A stretch of 64,000 nt of DNA from JAGVSR01 sp963778225 (GTDB lineage: Bacteria; Pseudomonadota; Alphaproteobacteria; Rhizobiales; Hyphomicrobiaceae), in NCBI GenBank assembly GCA_963778225.1, contig CAVZTR010000002.1, positions 124,001 to 188,000 on the forward strand, given 5' to 3'. Below the pieces are notes generated by a model. It was not told where the DNA came from and made no database searches. It was given only the letters and a program-made list of their open reading frames with translations. Within the stretch, counting starts at the first letter, position 1; each line of letters opens with the position of its first letter. Below are positions 9,697 to 18,041 of the stretch, in pieces. Position numbers and translations under genes: made by a program.

Positions 9697-9990
9697 GGCC
9701 CGCCCGCTGCGACGCAGCGGTGCATAAGGGCGCATCAACCGGTGTGGCGTCTTGATCCTGGCGCCGCGATCCCCAAATGTTCACTCCGGACCAGCGGCCT
9801 GACTCGTCGGTTCCCTCCTTCCGCTTGCGGACGTAGGGTCGGCGTGCGCCGCGGGTAGCCAGCTCTAGACCGGGCCGAGGGACAGTCCGCCTCATTGGGG
9901 ACATGCCTCCGGGCTAATAGGCTTTTAGAGCATGAAGCTAGGCGAGGAGATTTAGCGTAAGCTAATTCAACTCCAGTCAAAGGTAGAGCC

Positions 9991-12417
9991 ATGAGCGAAG
10001 ACAAGACGGCACGCGAAAAGGCAGGCGGACGGACGCTTTATCCGGTCCTCCCTCTGCGCGACATCGTCGTGTTCCCGTACATGATCGTGCCGCTGTTCGT
10101 CGGGCGTGAAAAGTCGATCAACGCACTCGGCGAGGTCATGAACGCCGACAAGCACATCCTGCTTGCCGCGCAGAAGAACGCCGGCGACGACGATCCCGCA
10201 ACCGATGCGATTTATGAGACCGGCACGCTCGCGTCCGTGCTGCAGCTGTTGAAGCTGCCGGACGGCACCGTGAAGGTGCTCGTCGAAGGCGTCGCGCGCG
10301 CGAAAATCGTCCGCTACACGGACAACCCGGATTTCTTCGAAGCGGAAGTCGAGAAGATCCCGGAAGTCGAAGGTGCGAAGGACGAGATCGAGGCGCTTGC
10401 CCGCTCGGCCGTGTCGCAGTTCGAGAGCTATGTGAAGCTCAATAAGAAGATCTCGCCCGAAGTGCTCGGCACCGTCGCGCAGATCGAGGACTACTCCAAG
10501 CTCGCCGACACGATCGCGTCCCATCTCGCGATCAAGATCGCCGACAAGCAGGAGATCCTCGAGACGACGACGATCTCGGAGCGGCTCGAGAAGGTCTACA
10601 CGCTCATGGAGAGCGAGATTTCCGTTCTCCAGGTCGAGAAGCGCATCCGCTCGCGCGTCAAGCGCCAGATGGAGAAGACGCAGCGCGAGTACTATCTGAA
10701 TGAGCAGATGAAGGCCATTCAGAAGGAACTCGGCGACAACGACGAGCGTGACGACATCTCCGAGTTCGAAGAGAAAATCGAGAACACCAAGCTGTCGAAG
10801 GAAGCCAAGGACAAGGCGCTGGCTGAGCTGAAGAAGCTCAAGCAGATGAGCCCGATGTCGGCTGAAGCGACGGTGGTGCGCAACTACCTCGATTGGCTCC
10901 TGTCGATCCCGTGGGGCGTCAAGGGTAAGGTCAAGAAGGATCTCGACGAGGCCCAGCAGGTTCTCGACGCGGAGCACTATGGCCTGGAAAAGGTCAAGGA
11001 GCGCATCCTCGAGTATCTCGCCGTGCAGGCGCGCACGAACAAGCTGAAGGGGCCGATCCTGTGCCTCGTCGGGCCTCCCGGCGTGGGCAAGACCTCGCTC
11101 GGCAAGTCGATCGCGAATGCCACGGGCCGTGAGTTCGTGCGCATGTCGCTCGGCGGCGTTCGCGACGAAGCGGAAATCCGCGGTCATCGCCGCACCTACA
11201 TCGGCTCGATGCCCGGCAAGGTCATTCAGTCGATGAAGAAGGCGAAGCGGACGAACCCGCTCTTCCTGCTCGATGAGATCGACAAGATGGGCCAGGACTT
11301 CCGCGGTGATCCCGCGGCGGCTCTGCTCGAAGTGCTCGATCCGGAACAGAACTCGTCGTTCAACGATCACTACCTCGAGGTCGACTATGACCTGTCGGGC
11401 GTGATGTTCGTGACCACGGCGAACACGCTGAACATTCCGCCGGCGCTTCTGGACCGCATGGAGATCATTCGTCTCGCCGGTTACACGGAAGACGAGAAGG
11501 TCGAGATCGCCAAGCGGCACTTGCTGGCCGAGCAGGCGAGCGCGCACGGCCTGGAAGCCGGCGAGTGGACCGTCGACGATGCCGCTATCATGGAAGTCAT
11601 TCGCCGCTACACGCGGGAAGCGGGCGTCCGCTCGCTCGAGCGTGAGATGGCGAAACTCGCGCGCAAGGCCGTGAAGGAAATCCTGACGACCGATCACAAG
11701 ACGGTCCACGTCACGGCTGACAACGTGAAGGATTACCTTGGCGTTCCGAAGTATCGCTATGGCGAGGCGGAACTCGAGGACCAGATCGGCATCGTGACGG
11801 GTCTTGCCTGGACGGAAGTCGGCGGCGAGTTGCTCACCATCGAAGGCGTCATGATGCCCGGAAAGGGCAAGATGACGGTGACGGGCAACCTGCGCGATGT
11901 GATGAAGGAATTGATCTCTGCGGCGAACGCGTACGTTCGCTCGCGGTCCGTCGACTTCGGCATCCGTCCGTCGCTGTTCGAGAAGAAGGACATCCACGTG
12001 CATGTGCCGGAAGGCGCGACGCCGAAGGATGGTCCGTCTGCCGGCGTTGCGATGGGCACGGCCATCATCTCGGTTCTCACCGGCATCCCGGTGCGTAAAG
12101 ATGTGGCGATGACTGGCGAAATCACGCTGCGCGGTCGTGTGCTTCCGATCGGCGGGCTGAAAGAAAAACTGCTCGCTGCGCTGCGCGGCGGGATCAAGAC
12201 CGTCTGCATTCCCGAGGAGAACGTCAAGGATTTGGCGGACATCCCTGAGGAAGTGAAGAAGAAGCTCGAGATCGTTCCGGTGGCGCGGATGGAGGACGTT
12301 TTGAAAGCGGCTCTCGTGCGTTTGCCCGAGGCGATCACGTGGGAAGAAGTGGCGGCGGAAGCCGCTGCAGAAGTGGACGGCGTTGGGAAAGACGGCTCGC
12401 GCATCACTGCGCACTGA
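9991..12417 (+). CDS. lon: ATP-dependent protease Lon
   Basis: Homo-hexameric cytoplasmic AAA+ serine protease for misfolded and regulatory proteins. It has 808 residues, close to other bacterial Lon proteins. The N-terminal substrate-binding domain starts at LPVLPLRDIVVFPYMI, a coiled coil spans about 180-270, Walker A is GPPGVGKTSLGK and Walker B is LFLLDEIDKM. The catalytic dyad is Ser683 in KDGPSAGVAM and Lys726 in GGLKEKLLAA, with the same spacing as E. coli Ser679/Lys722. A terminator follows directly. Confidence 0.97.
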   Translation: MSEDKTAREKAGGRTLYPVLPLRDIVVFPYMIVPLFVGREKSINALGEVMNADKHILLAAQKNAGDDDPATDAIYETGTLASVLQLLKLPDGTVKVLVEGVARAKIVRYTDNPDFFEAEVEKIPEVEGAKDEIEALARSAVSQFESYVKLNKKISPEVLGTVAQIEDYSKLADTIASHLAIKIADKQEILETTTISERLEKVYTLMESEISVLQVEKRIRSRVKRQMEKTQREYYLNEQMKAIQKELGDNDERDDISEFEEKIENTKLSKEAKDKALAELKKLKQMSPMSAEATVVRNYLDWLLSIPWGVKGKVKKDLDEAQQVLDAEHYGLEKVKERILEYLAVQARTNKLKGPILCLVGPPGVGKTSLGKSIANATGREFVRMSLGGVRDEAEIRGHRRTYIGSMPGKVIQSMKKAKRTNPLFLLDEIDKMGQDFRGDPAAALLEVLDPEQNSSFNDHYLEVDYDLSGVMFVTTANTLNIPPALLDRMEIIRLAGYTEDEKVEIAKRHLLAEQASAHGLEAGEWTVDDAAIMEVIRRYTREAGVRSLEREMAKLARKAVKEILTTDHKTVHVTADNVKDYLGVPKYRYGEAELEDQIGIVTGLAWTEVGGELLTIEGVMMPGKGKMTVTGNLRDVMKELISAANAYVRSRSVDFGIRPSLFEKKDIHVHVPEGATPKDGPSAGVAMGTAIISVLTGIPVRKDVAMTGEITLRGRVLPIGGLKEKLLAALRGGIKTVCIPEENVKDLADIPEEVKKKLEIVPVARMEDVLKAALVRLPEAITWEEVAAEAAAEVDGVGKDGSRITAH

Positions 12418-12437
12418 CTTGAGCAACGTGATTTGGG

Positions 12438-12471
12438 CCCCGCGGCAGGTTTGTCGCGGGGTCTTTCTTTT
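12438..12471 (+). terminator. Rho-independent terminator of lon
   Basis: A 7-bp stem CCCCGCG / CGCGGGG is followed by TCTTTCTTTT. Confidence 0.8.
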
Positions 12472-12685
12472 CAATGTGTTCTAGCTTTTTGCGTGCGTCC
12501 GATCCGCGCAATCAGGCCGCTTTTCGGTCGAAAAACGCCGGTTTTTCCGCTTGACGCTCTGGTCGTTTCAGCGCTTTGTGCCAGCGCAAAAATAAAGCGA
12601 CGCGGTGCGCTTTCTCTGCTGCTTGCCGCGCTCGTTGCAGGCATTTTTTACCTTCAAGTTCGATCCACCCACAAGGACGTGACCT

Positions 12686-12958
12686 ATGAGCAAGAAAGAT
12701 TTGATCGATGCTGTTTCGCGCGATTGCGAACTGACGAAGGAAAAAGCGACCGCTGTCGTTGACGCTGTTGTTGGGCACATTCGTTCAACGCTGGCCGGCG
12801 GCTCGGAAGTTCGTTTGCCCGATTTCGGCACGTTCAAGGTTTCGGCTCGTAAGGAGCGCGAAGGACGCAATCCATCCACGGGCGCTACGATCAAGATCCC
12901 GGCCTCGAAGGTCGCCAAGTTCACGCCTGCGAAGGGCCTGAAGGATGCGCTGAATTAA
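12686..12958 (+). CDS. hupB: DNA-binding protein HU
   Basis: Small dimeric nucleoid protein that bends DNA non-specifically. It has 90 residues and starts MSKKDLIDAVSRDCELTKEKA. The beta-arm region carries GRNPSTGATIKIPASKV and the C terminus FTPAKGLKDALN, all hallmarks of HU. The start follows AAGGACGTGACCT. Position after lon is the standard proteobacterial order. The upstream gap is about 215 bp after the lon terminator, so it is probably transcribed alone. Confidence 0.96.
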   Translation: MSKKDLIDAVSRDCELTKEKATAVVDAVVGHIRSTLAGGSEVRLPDFGTFKVSARKEREGRNPSTGATIKIPASKVAKFTPAKGLKDALN

Positions 12959-13070
12959 GTCGCTCACGCCGGCGGTTCCGAGCGCGGTTCGCTCGGGCCG
13001 GCTCTGCGGGGGCGGCGCTTGCGCCGGGCGGCCTTGCCGCCTTGGCCCTGCGGACCACCCACACCGCAGC

Positions 13071-13145
<75 letters not shown>

Positions 13146-13150
13146 GTTTT

Positions 13151-13246
13151 TCTCTCACGCTTGCTGATCCTCGCTACGCTCGGGCAAGCTCCGAGGGGCG
13201 CGGCTTGCCGCGGGCGCCCTTGGCGCCTTGCCGCTTTCGCGGCGGG
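13151..13246. repeat. tRNA-linked palindromic repeat, single copy
   Basis: Begins TCTCACGCTTGCTGATCCTC five bases after the tRNA-Val CCA end. It contains nested inverted repeats (GCTTGC...GGCAAGC and GCGGCTTGCCGC). The same element recurs directly after tRNA-Asp as a tandem array. Confidence 0.75.
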
Positions 13247-13381
13247 AAGTTGCTTTGCATCCGGTGCGTTGCGCCGAGCGGCACTTGCACAAAACTTGAT
13301 GCGATGGGTTCACGACTTCGGGACTTGGCGGCGGCGTCGGGGCGGGTTAGTTGCGGACGGCCATTCAACCCGGAGAGCTTC

Positions 13382-13888
13382 ATGTCCGTCACGATGTATC
13401 AGATTGCCGTTCCGTCGTTTCAGAAGCACTTGCATGCGCTCGACGGGATCATCGACAAAGCTATGGCTTATGCGGCCGCGAAGAAGATCGCGCCCGAGAC
13501 GTTGCTGACGGCGCGGCTCTATCCCGACATGTTCAACTTTACACGGCAGGTTCAGGAGAGCTGTAAATTTGCGTCGCTCTCCGTGCAGCGATTGGCGAAC
13601 ATCGATGTGGTGGCCGAAGCCGATGGCGAAAAGACGTTCGAGGATCTAAAGGCGCGGATTGCGCGGACGATCGATTTGCTCGCAAGCGTCAAGCCCGAGC
13701 AGATGGACGGGTCGGACGAGCGGCAAATCACGATCAAGGTCGGCCCGAACGAAATGAGCTTCTCGGGTCGCGATTACCTGCTGCATTTCGCTTTGCCGAA
13801 CTTCTATTTCCACGCGTCGACCGCGTACGGCATCCTGCGCCACAACGGGGTCGAGATCGGCAAACGGGACTTCATGCGGCGGACTTGA
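13382..13888 (+). CDS. DUF1993 family protein
   Basis: A soluble 168-residue protein of the DUF1993 family, a four-helix DinB-like fold of unknown role. Family features are the start MYQIAVPSFQKHLHALDGII, the DMFNFTRQVQ helix and the ending HASTAYGILRHNGVEIGKRDF. I chose the ATG at 13382 after CCCGGAGAGCTTC. The longer upstream frame runs through the repeat and the tRNA. It stands alone between two tRNA genes, so no pathway can be inferred. Confidence 0.85.
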   Translation: MSVTMYQIAVPSFQKHLHALDGIIDKAMAYAAAKKIAPETLLTARLYPDMFNFTRQVQESCKFASLSVQRLANIDVVAEADGEKTFEDLKARIARTIDLLASVKPEQMDGSDERQITIKVGPNEMSFSGRDYLLHFALPNFYFHASTAYGILRHNGVEIGKRDFMRRT

Positions 13889-14086
13889 AACGGCGGGCAC
13901 GGCTGAGGAAAGCCGGGTCCCGGCAAATGGCGGGATGACGTCCTGTGGAAGCCGGGCCGTACAACATGGCTGTGCGGCCTGCAGCCTCGGAAAATCCAGG
14001 AAGTGCGCTTGACTTCAAGGGGGCGAACCCGTAGTGAACGGACCGTGACACTCGCGATGCTTCTGGCTCGCGTGATCTACCGGTTT

Positions 14087-14163
14087 GCGGGAGTAGCTCA
14101 GTTGGTTAGAGCGCCGCCCTGTCACGGCGGAGGCCGCGGGTTCAAGTCCCGTCTCTCGCGCCA
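14087..14163 (+). tRNA. tRNA-Asp (anticodon GTC)
   Basis: A 77-nt tRNA. The acceptor stem GCGGGAG pairs with CTCTCGC (one G-T pair), CCA is encoded, and the anticodon arm CCGCC-CTGTCAC-GGCGG gives GTC. The T arm has GGTTCAAGTCC. Confidence 0.95.
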
Positions 14164-14170
14164 CTATTCC

Positions 14171-14464
14171 TCTCACGCTTGCTGATCCTCGCTCCGCTCG
14201 GGCAAGCTCCGAGGGGCGCGGCTTGCCGCGGGTCGCGTTGCTCCCCGGCGCTTTGCGCCGATAAGTTCTCTCATGCTTGCTGATCCTCGCTGCGCTCGGG
14301 CAAGCTCCGAGAGGCGCGGCTTGCCGCGGGTCGCGTTGCTCCCCGGCGCTTTGCGCCGATAAGGTCTCTCATGCTTGCTGATCCTCGCTGCGCTCGGGCA
14401 AGCTCCGAGAGGCGCGGCTTGCCGCGGGCGCCCTTGGCGCCTTGGCCCTTTCGGGCCCTTTTCG
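14171..14464. repeat. 98-bp tandem repeat (three units) downstream of tRNA-Asp
   Basis: Units begin at 14171, 14269 and 14367, each with TCTCA[C/T]GCTTGCTGATCC. Units 1 and 2 are nearly identical. Unit 3 switches after GCCGCGGG to the variant found after tRNA-Val, then ends in a GGCCC-TTTC-GGGCC hairpin with CTTTTC, which could terminate tRNA-Asp transcription. Each unit contains several short inverted repeats. Confidence 0.85.
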
Positions 14465-14524
14465 TCTGCTTCCGGCTGGGTGTTATTCGGGACTGCCGAG
14501 AGGGAAATGTGCGGGTGGGTTGCG

Positions 14525-15058
14525 ATGGACTGGCTTTCGGATCTCGCAAGTTGGGCTTGGGCGCGGCACCACAATGAGTGGAGCTGGTACATCCGGCCGG
14601 TTTTCCTGATCCCATATTGCTGGTTCGCCTGGCGGCGCAGCTTGGCCGGGATGGCGTTGACCTTGCTCGCGCTTCTGACCAGCATGTTCTGGTTCCCGGC
14701 TCCCGACACGCCCTCACCCTTAGCGGTGGAGGTATTGGCGGCTGAAAAAGAGTACCTGCTCGGACCGTGGACCTGGTGGAAACTGGCGATCGCGCTTCTC
14801 GTGCCCGGGACACTCGTTGCGCTGGCGCTGGCGTTCTGGAAGCGTTCGTTCGCTTGGGGCCTCGTGGTCGTCAATACGATGGTCCTGGCTAAAGTCGCCT
14901 GGACCTTCGTCTTTTTCAGCCGTGACGGTGCGCTGTACCATCTGATACCCGCGGCGCTCGGGTTGGTAATCTGCAATGCCGTCCTCGGAGCCGCTTGGTG
15001 GTGGAGCCGCCGCCCCAAGACATCTGGTCCGGTTGCGCGCGGGGGAGGGGTGCGTTAA
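14525..15058 (+). CDS. Small integral membrane protein upstream of nuoA
   Basis: A 177-residue protein with about five hydrophobic helices (for example VFLIPYCWFAWRR, LAGMALTLLALLTSMFW, LAIALLVPGTLVALALAFW, LIPAALGLVICNAVLGAAWWW). It starts MDWLSDLASWAWARHHNEWSWYIRP. An alternative ATG at 14507 would add MCGWVA. I do not recognise a named family. It ends 56 bp before nuoA on the same strand and could share its transcript, but a link to complex I is only positional. Confidence 0.7.
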   Translation: MDWLSDLASWAWARHHNEWSWYIRPVFLIPYCWFAWRRSLAGMALTLLALLTSMFWFPAPDTPSPLAVEVLAAEKEYLLGPWTWWKLAIALLVPGTLVALALAFWKRSFAWGLVVVNTMVLAKVAWTFVFFSRDGALYHLIPAALGLVICNAVLGAAWWWSRRPKTSGPVARGGGVR

Positions 15059-15114
15059 CAGGGGCTGGAGTGTGATGCGCTGCTTGAGCTTGGCGCAAAA
15101 CCCAGGAGAACCCG

Positions 15115-15480
15115 GTGGATCAACTGCTCACCGACTATCTGCCGCTCGCCGTGTTTATCGGCGTGTCGCTCGCCTTCATGGGCATCCTGATGATCGCGCC
15201 GTTCCTCGTGGCCGTGCGCAATCCGGATTCGGAGAAGGTCTCGGCGTACGAATGCGGGTTCAACGCCTTCGACGACGCGCGCATGAAATTTGACGTGCGC
15301 TTCTACCTGGTGTCGATCCTGTTCATTATCTTCGACTTGGAAGTGGCGTTCCTCTTCCCGTGGGCCGTCGTGTTCAAGGACCTCGGCGTCTATGGTTTCT
15401 GGTCGATGATGCTGTTCCTCGGCGTGCTCACCATCGGCTTCATCTACGAGTGGCGCAAAGGAGCGCTCGAATGGGATTGA
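15115..15480 (+). CDS. nuoA: NADH-quinone oxidoreductase subunit A
   Basis: Membrane subunit of complex I near the quinone site, with three helices in 121 residues. The conserved loop YECGFNAFDDARMKFDVRFYLV lies between helices 1 and 2. The start is GTG at 15115 preceded by CCAGGAGAACCC, a good ribosome-binding site. Its last 10 bases overlap the start of nuoB, indicating translational coupling. Confidence 0.96.
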   Translation: MDQLLTDYLPLAVFIGVSLAFMGILMIAPFLVAVRNPDSEKVSAYECGFNAFDDARMKFDVRFYLVSILFIIFDLEVAFLFPWAVVFKDLGVYGFWSMMLFLGVLTIGFIYEWRKGALEWD

Positions 15481-16055
15481 TCGTACCGCCCGACTACCGC
15501 GAGCGGCTGACGTACGAGACGGCGAAGGAAGGCCTCGGCGGTCCTGGCATTATCAAGCCCGGCGATCCGAGCTTCACCGCGATCTCGAACGAGCTCGCCG
15601 ACAAGGGTTTCCTCGTCACCACCACGGATGATCTCATCAACTGGGCGCGCACCGGCTCGCTCATGTGGATGACGTTCGGTCTTGCGTGTTGCGCGGTGGA
15701 GATGATGCAGGCGTCGATGCCGCGCTACGATCTGGAGCGTTTCGGTTTTGCGCCGCGCGCCAGCCCGCGTCAGTCGGACGTGATGATCGTCGCGGGCACG
15801 CTGACCAACAAGATGGCGCCGGCGCTGCGCAAGGTCTACGACCAGATGCCGGAGCCGCGGTACGTGATCTCGATGGGATCGTGTGCCAACGGCGGCGGCT
15901 ATTATCATTATTCATACGCGGTCGTGCGCGGATGCGACCGCATCGTGCCGGTCGACATCTACGTTCCGGGTTGCCCGCCGACGGCGGAGGCGCTGCTCTA
16001 TGGCGTGCTTCTGCTGCAGCGGAAGATCCGTCGTACCGGCACGATCGAGCGGTAA
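15471..16055 (+). CDS. nuoB: NADH-quinone oxidoreductase subunit B
   Basis: Peripheral-arm subunit that holds the N2 [4Fe-4S] cluster, the last one before ubiquinone. It has 194 residues. The tandem cysteines are in FGLACCAVEMM, with the others in GSCANGGGYYH and PGCPPTAEALLYG. It overlaps nuoA by 10 bp and is followed one base later by nuoC. Confidence 0.97.
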   Translation: MGLIVPPDYRERLTYETAKEGLGGPGIIKPGDPSFTAISNELADKGFLVTTTDDLINWARTGSLMWMTFGLACCAVEMMQASMPRYDLERFGFAPRASPRQSDVMIVAGTLTNKMAPALRKVYDQMPEPRYVISMGSCANGGGYYHYSYAVVRGCDRIVPVDIYVPGCPPTAEALLYGVLLLQRKIRRTGTIER

Positions 16056-16056
16056 C

Positions 16057-16665
16057 ATGAGCGAAATTCTCAAAGAACTCGGCGAGTATGTCGAACTGAA
16101 GCTTGGCTCGCATGTGCGCGGCGTGGATGTGCGCTACGGCGAACTGACGGTGACGATCGATCGCGATCAAATCGCCAAAGCGCTACGTTTTCTCCGCGAC
16201 GACGGCCGGTGCCGGTTCGAGGTGCTGATTGACATCTGCGGCGTTGATTACCCGGAGCGCGCGGAACGGTTCGATGTGGTTTATCACTTGCTGTCGCCCC
16301 GGCTGAACCAGCGTATCCGGGTGAAGCTCTCGACCGACGATACGACTCCGGTTTCAAGTGCGGTCGAGATTTTTGCCGCCGCCAACTGGTTCGAGCGCGA
16401 AGCCTACGACATGTACGGAATTCTGTTTTCGGGCCATCCGGATCTGCGTCGTCTCTTGACGGATTATGGCTTCCAGGGCTTCCCGCTGCGGAAGGATTTC
16501 CCGCTCACGGGCTATGTCGAGGTCCGTTACGACGATGCGAAAAAGCGGGTCGTCTATGAGCCTGTGAAGCTGACGCAAGAATTTCGCACATTTGATTTCG
16601 AAAGCCCCTGGGAGGGGATGACCGGAAACGTCCTGCCCGGCGACGAGAAAGCCACACGTTCCTGA
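16057..16665 (+). CDS. nuoC: NADH-quinone oxidoreductase subunit C
   Basis: Peripheral-arm 30-kDa subunit that supports the quinone-reduction module. It has 202 residues and is a separate protein, not fused to NuoD as in E. coli. Family signatures are ERFDVVYHLLS, WFEREAYDMYGI and LLTDYGFQGFPLRKDFPLTG. The ATG is one base after the nuoB stop. The usual partner nuoD does not follow directly: three unrelated genes intervene. Confidence 0.97.
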   Translation: MSEILKELGEYVELKLGSHVRGVDVRYGELTVTIDRDQIAKALRFLRDDGRCRFEVLIDICGVDYPERAERFDVVYHLLSPRLNQRIRVKLSTDDTTPVSSAVEIFAAANWFEREAYDMYGILFSGHPDLRRLLTDYGFQGFPLRKDFPLTGYVEVRYDDAKKRVVYEPVKLTQEFRTFDFESPWEGMTGNVLPGDEKATRS

Positions 16666-16688
16666 AACGCCCGGCAAGAGGGCCGTCC

Positions 16689-17135
16689 ATGCTCGAAGAC
16701 GATCCGAGGCTTGCGATGATCCGCGGCAACGCCGCGCTGGTGCTTGAAGAGCTGGGCCCGATCTCCGGCATTGCGTTTGATTATGGTCCGCAATCGGTTG
16801 CGTGGGTCGATGGCTATATCGAGCGCCAGCGGCAGCGGATGGACGATCCGGACGCCGTTGCCGGTCTCGTCTCGGTGCTCGGCTCCTATCTCGGGGAAGC
16901 GGTGATCGCGGCGGCAGGCGGTTCATGGGACGTGCACGAGCGCGATGAGATCGGCGTCCGCTTCGATAATGGCGACTGGTGCTTCCCGTTCTCCAAGGTG
17001 GCCAAGCAGTTCGCGTGCGGCACGGCGGAGAGCGGTGAGTCGATCCTGTCGTTCTATAACGTCAGCATCGCCTTCATCGCCGGCGGTCAACTGGCTGAGG
17101 TTCAGGCCGCCAACGACGCGGAGGCGCCGCAATGA
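16689..17135 (+). CDS. Hypothetical protein between nuoC and nuoD
   Basis: A 148-residue acidic, soluble protein (MLEDDPRLAMIRGNAALVLEE). The central part (GSYLGEAVIAAAGGSWDV, GVRFDNGDWCFPFSKVAKQFA) resembles small DUF3806-type proteins, but that is a weak impression. It lies 23 bp after nuoC and its stop overlaps the next ATG by 4 bp, so it is co-transcribed with its neighbours. I do not assign a function. Confidence 0.8.
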   Translation: MLEDDPRLAMIRGNAALVLEELGPISGIAFDYGPQSVAWVDGYIERQRQRMDDPDAVAGLVSVLGSYLGEAVIAAAGGSWDVHERDEIGVRFDNGDWCFPFSKVAKQFACGTAESGESILSFYNVSIAFIAGGQLAEVQAANDAEAPQ

Positions 17136-17602
17136 AGGATACTCTCAAGACCGGCGATACGGCGCGCCTCGAATACAAAGTGCCCGCGAATAAGACGGTG
17201 CCTCATCTCTATCCGGAAGCGCACGATTTTCAGATGATGCCAACGGTATTCGCCACCGGGTTCATGGTGGGGCTCATGGAATGGGCCTGCATGAAGGTGC
17301 TGGAACCGCACCTGGAACCTGGAGAAGGCAGTCTCGGCACTCACATCGACGTATCGCACATTGCAGCGACGGTGCCGGGCCAAGTGGTCAGGGTCGATGC
17401 GACGTGCACGGGCGTCACGGGACGGCGCATCGGTTTTACGGTCGTGGCCCATGACGGTCTGGAGAAGATCGGCGAAGGCCGGCATGAGCGCATCGTCGTG
17501 CCGTGGGAGAGGTTTGTGGGGCGCGTGAACGAAAAGGCAAAGCGGGCGCGGGTCGGCGAGATCGGCACGCCCAATGGGCCTGCAAGGGCGCTGCATGAGT
17601 GA
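17132..17602 (+). CDS. Hotdog-fold thioesterase, fluoroacetyl-CoA thioesterase (FlK)-like
   Basis: A 156-residue hotdog thioesterase expected to hydrolyse a short acyl-CoA. Residues Thr42 (VFATGFMV), Glu50 (LMEWACMKVLE) and His76 (THIDVSHIAATVPG) match the catalytic set described for Streptomyces FlK in both identity and numbering. Specificity for fluoroacetyl-CoA cannot be inferred, since most relatives act on other acyl-CoAs. It overlaps the preceding gene by 4 bp (ATGA) and the next by 8 bp. Its place inside a complex I operon is unusual. Confidence 0.88.
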   Translation: MKDTLKTGDTARLEYKVPANKTVPHLYPEAHDFQMMPTVFATGFMVGLMEWACMKVLEPHLEPGEGSLGTHIDVSHIAATVPGQVVRVDATCTGVTGRRIGFTVVAHDGLEKIGEGRHERIVVPWERFVGRVNEKAKRARVGEIGTPNGPARALHE

Positions 17603-18032
17603 GGACATTCCGGTTTCGGGACATTGCCTATGCGGCGCGGTCACGTTCACGGCCGCAGCCCGCTCGCCAGACGTGACGGCTTGCCATTGCACCATGTGCA
17701 GCCGGTGGGGCGGTGGCGTCGCGCTGTCGATCGATATTGAAACCGCCCCGATGTTCACGGGTGAGGACAACATCGCAGTCTACAAGTCGTCCGAGTGGGG
17801 CGAGCGGGGTTTCTGTAAGGTGTGTGGGTCCAGCCTTTATTGGCGACTTTCGGGCGCGGACCGCTATACCTTCTCGGCCGGCGCCCTGGACGATACGTCC
17901 CACCTCAGGCTCACCAAGGAAATCTTCATCGACGACAAGCCGGGGTATTACACTTTCGCGAACGATACCGTTAAACAGACGGGCGACGAGGCGACCGAGG
18001 CGTTCCTCGCCGAAGCAGAGCACAGGACCTGA
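17595..18032 (+). CDS. GFA-family zinc protein (DUF636)
   Basis: A 145-residue member of the GFA/CENP-V family, named after a glutathione-dependent formaldehyde-activating enzyme. Zinc ligands are visible: Cys11 and Cys13 (HCLCGAV), Cys30, Cys32 and Cys35 (CHCTMC), and Cys74 and Cys77 (FCKVCGSSLYW). The start overlaps the thioesterase stop by 8 bp and the stop is 9 bp before nuoD. The family is common but most members have no proven activity, so a role in formaldehyde handling is only possible. Confidence 0.88.
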   Translation: MSEDIPVSGHCLCGAVTFTAAARSPDVTACHCTMCSRWGGGVALSIDIETAPMFTGEDNIAVYKSSEWGERGFCKVCGSSLYWRLSGADRYTFSAGALDDTSHLRLTKEIFIDDKPGYYTFANDTVKQTGDEATEAFLAEAEHRT

Positions 18033-18041
18033 GCACGTTTC

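Noticed and set aside
9967..12474. 835-residue minus-strand frame opposite lon
   Set aside because: Shadow of lon; extreme Arg/His/Leu composition and no recognisable domain.
14171..14464. Tandem array considered as a CRISPR
   Set aside because: Units are 98 bp and contiguous, with no short repeats separated by unique spacers, and no cas genes are present.
14375..14524. Upstream extension of the membrane protein before nuoA
   Set aside because: The extension translates the tandem repeat and has no protein character.
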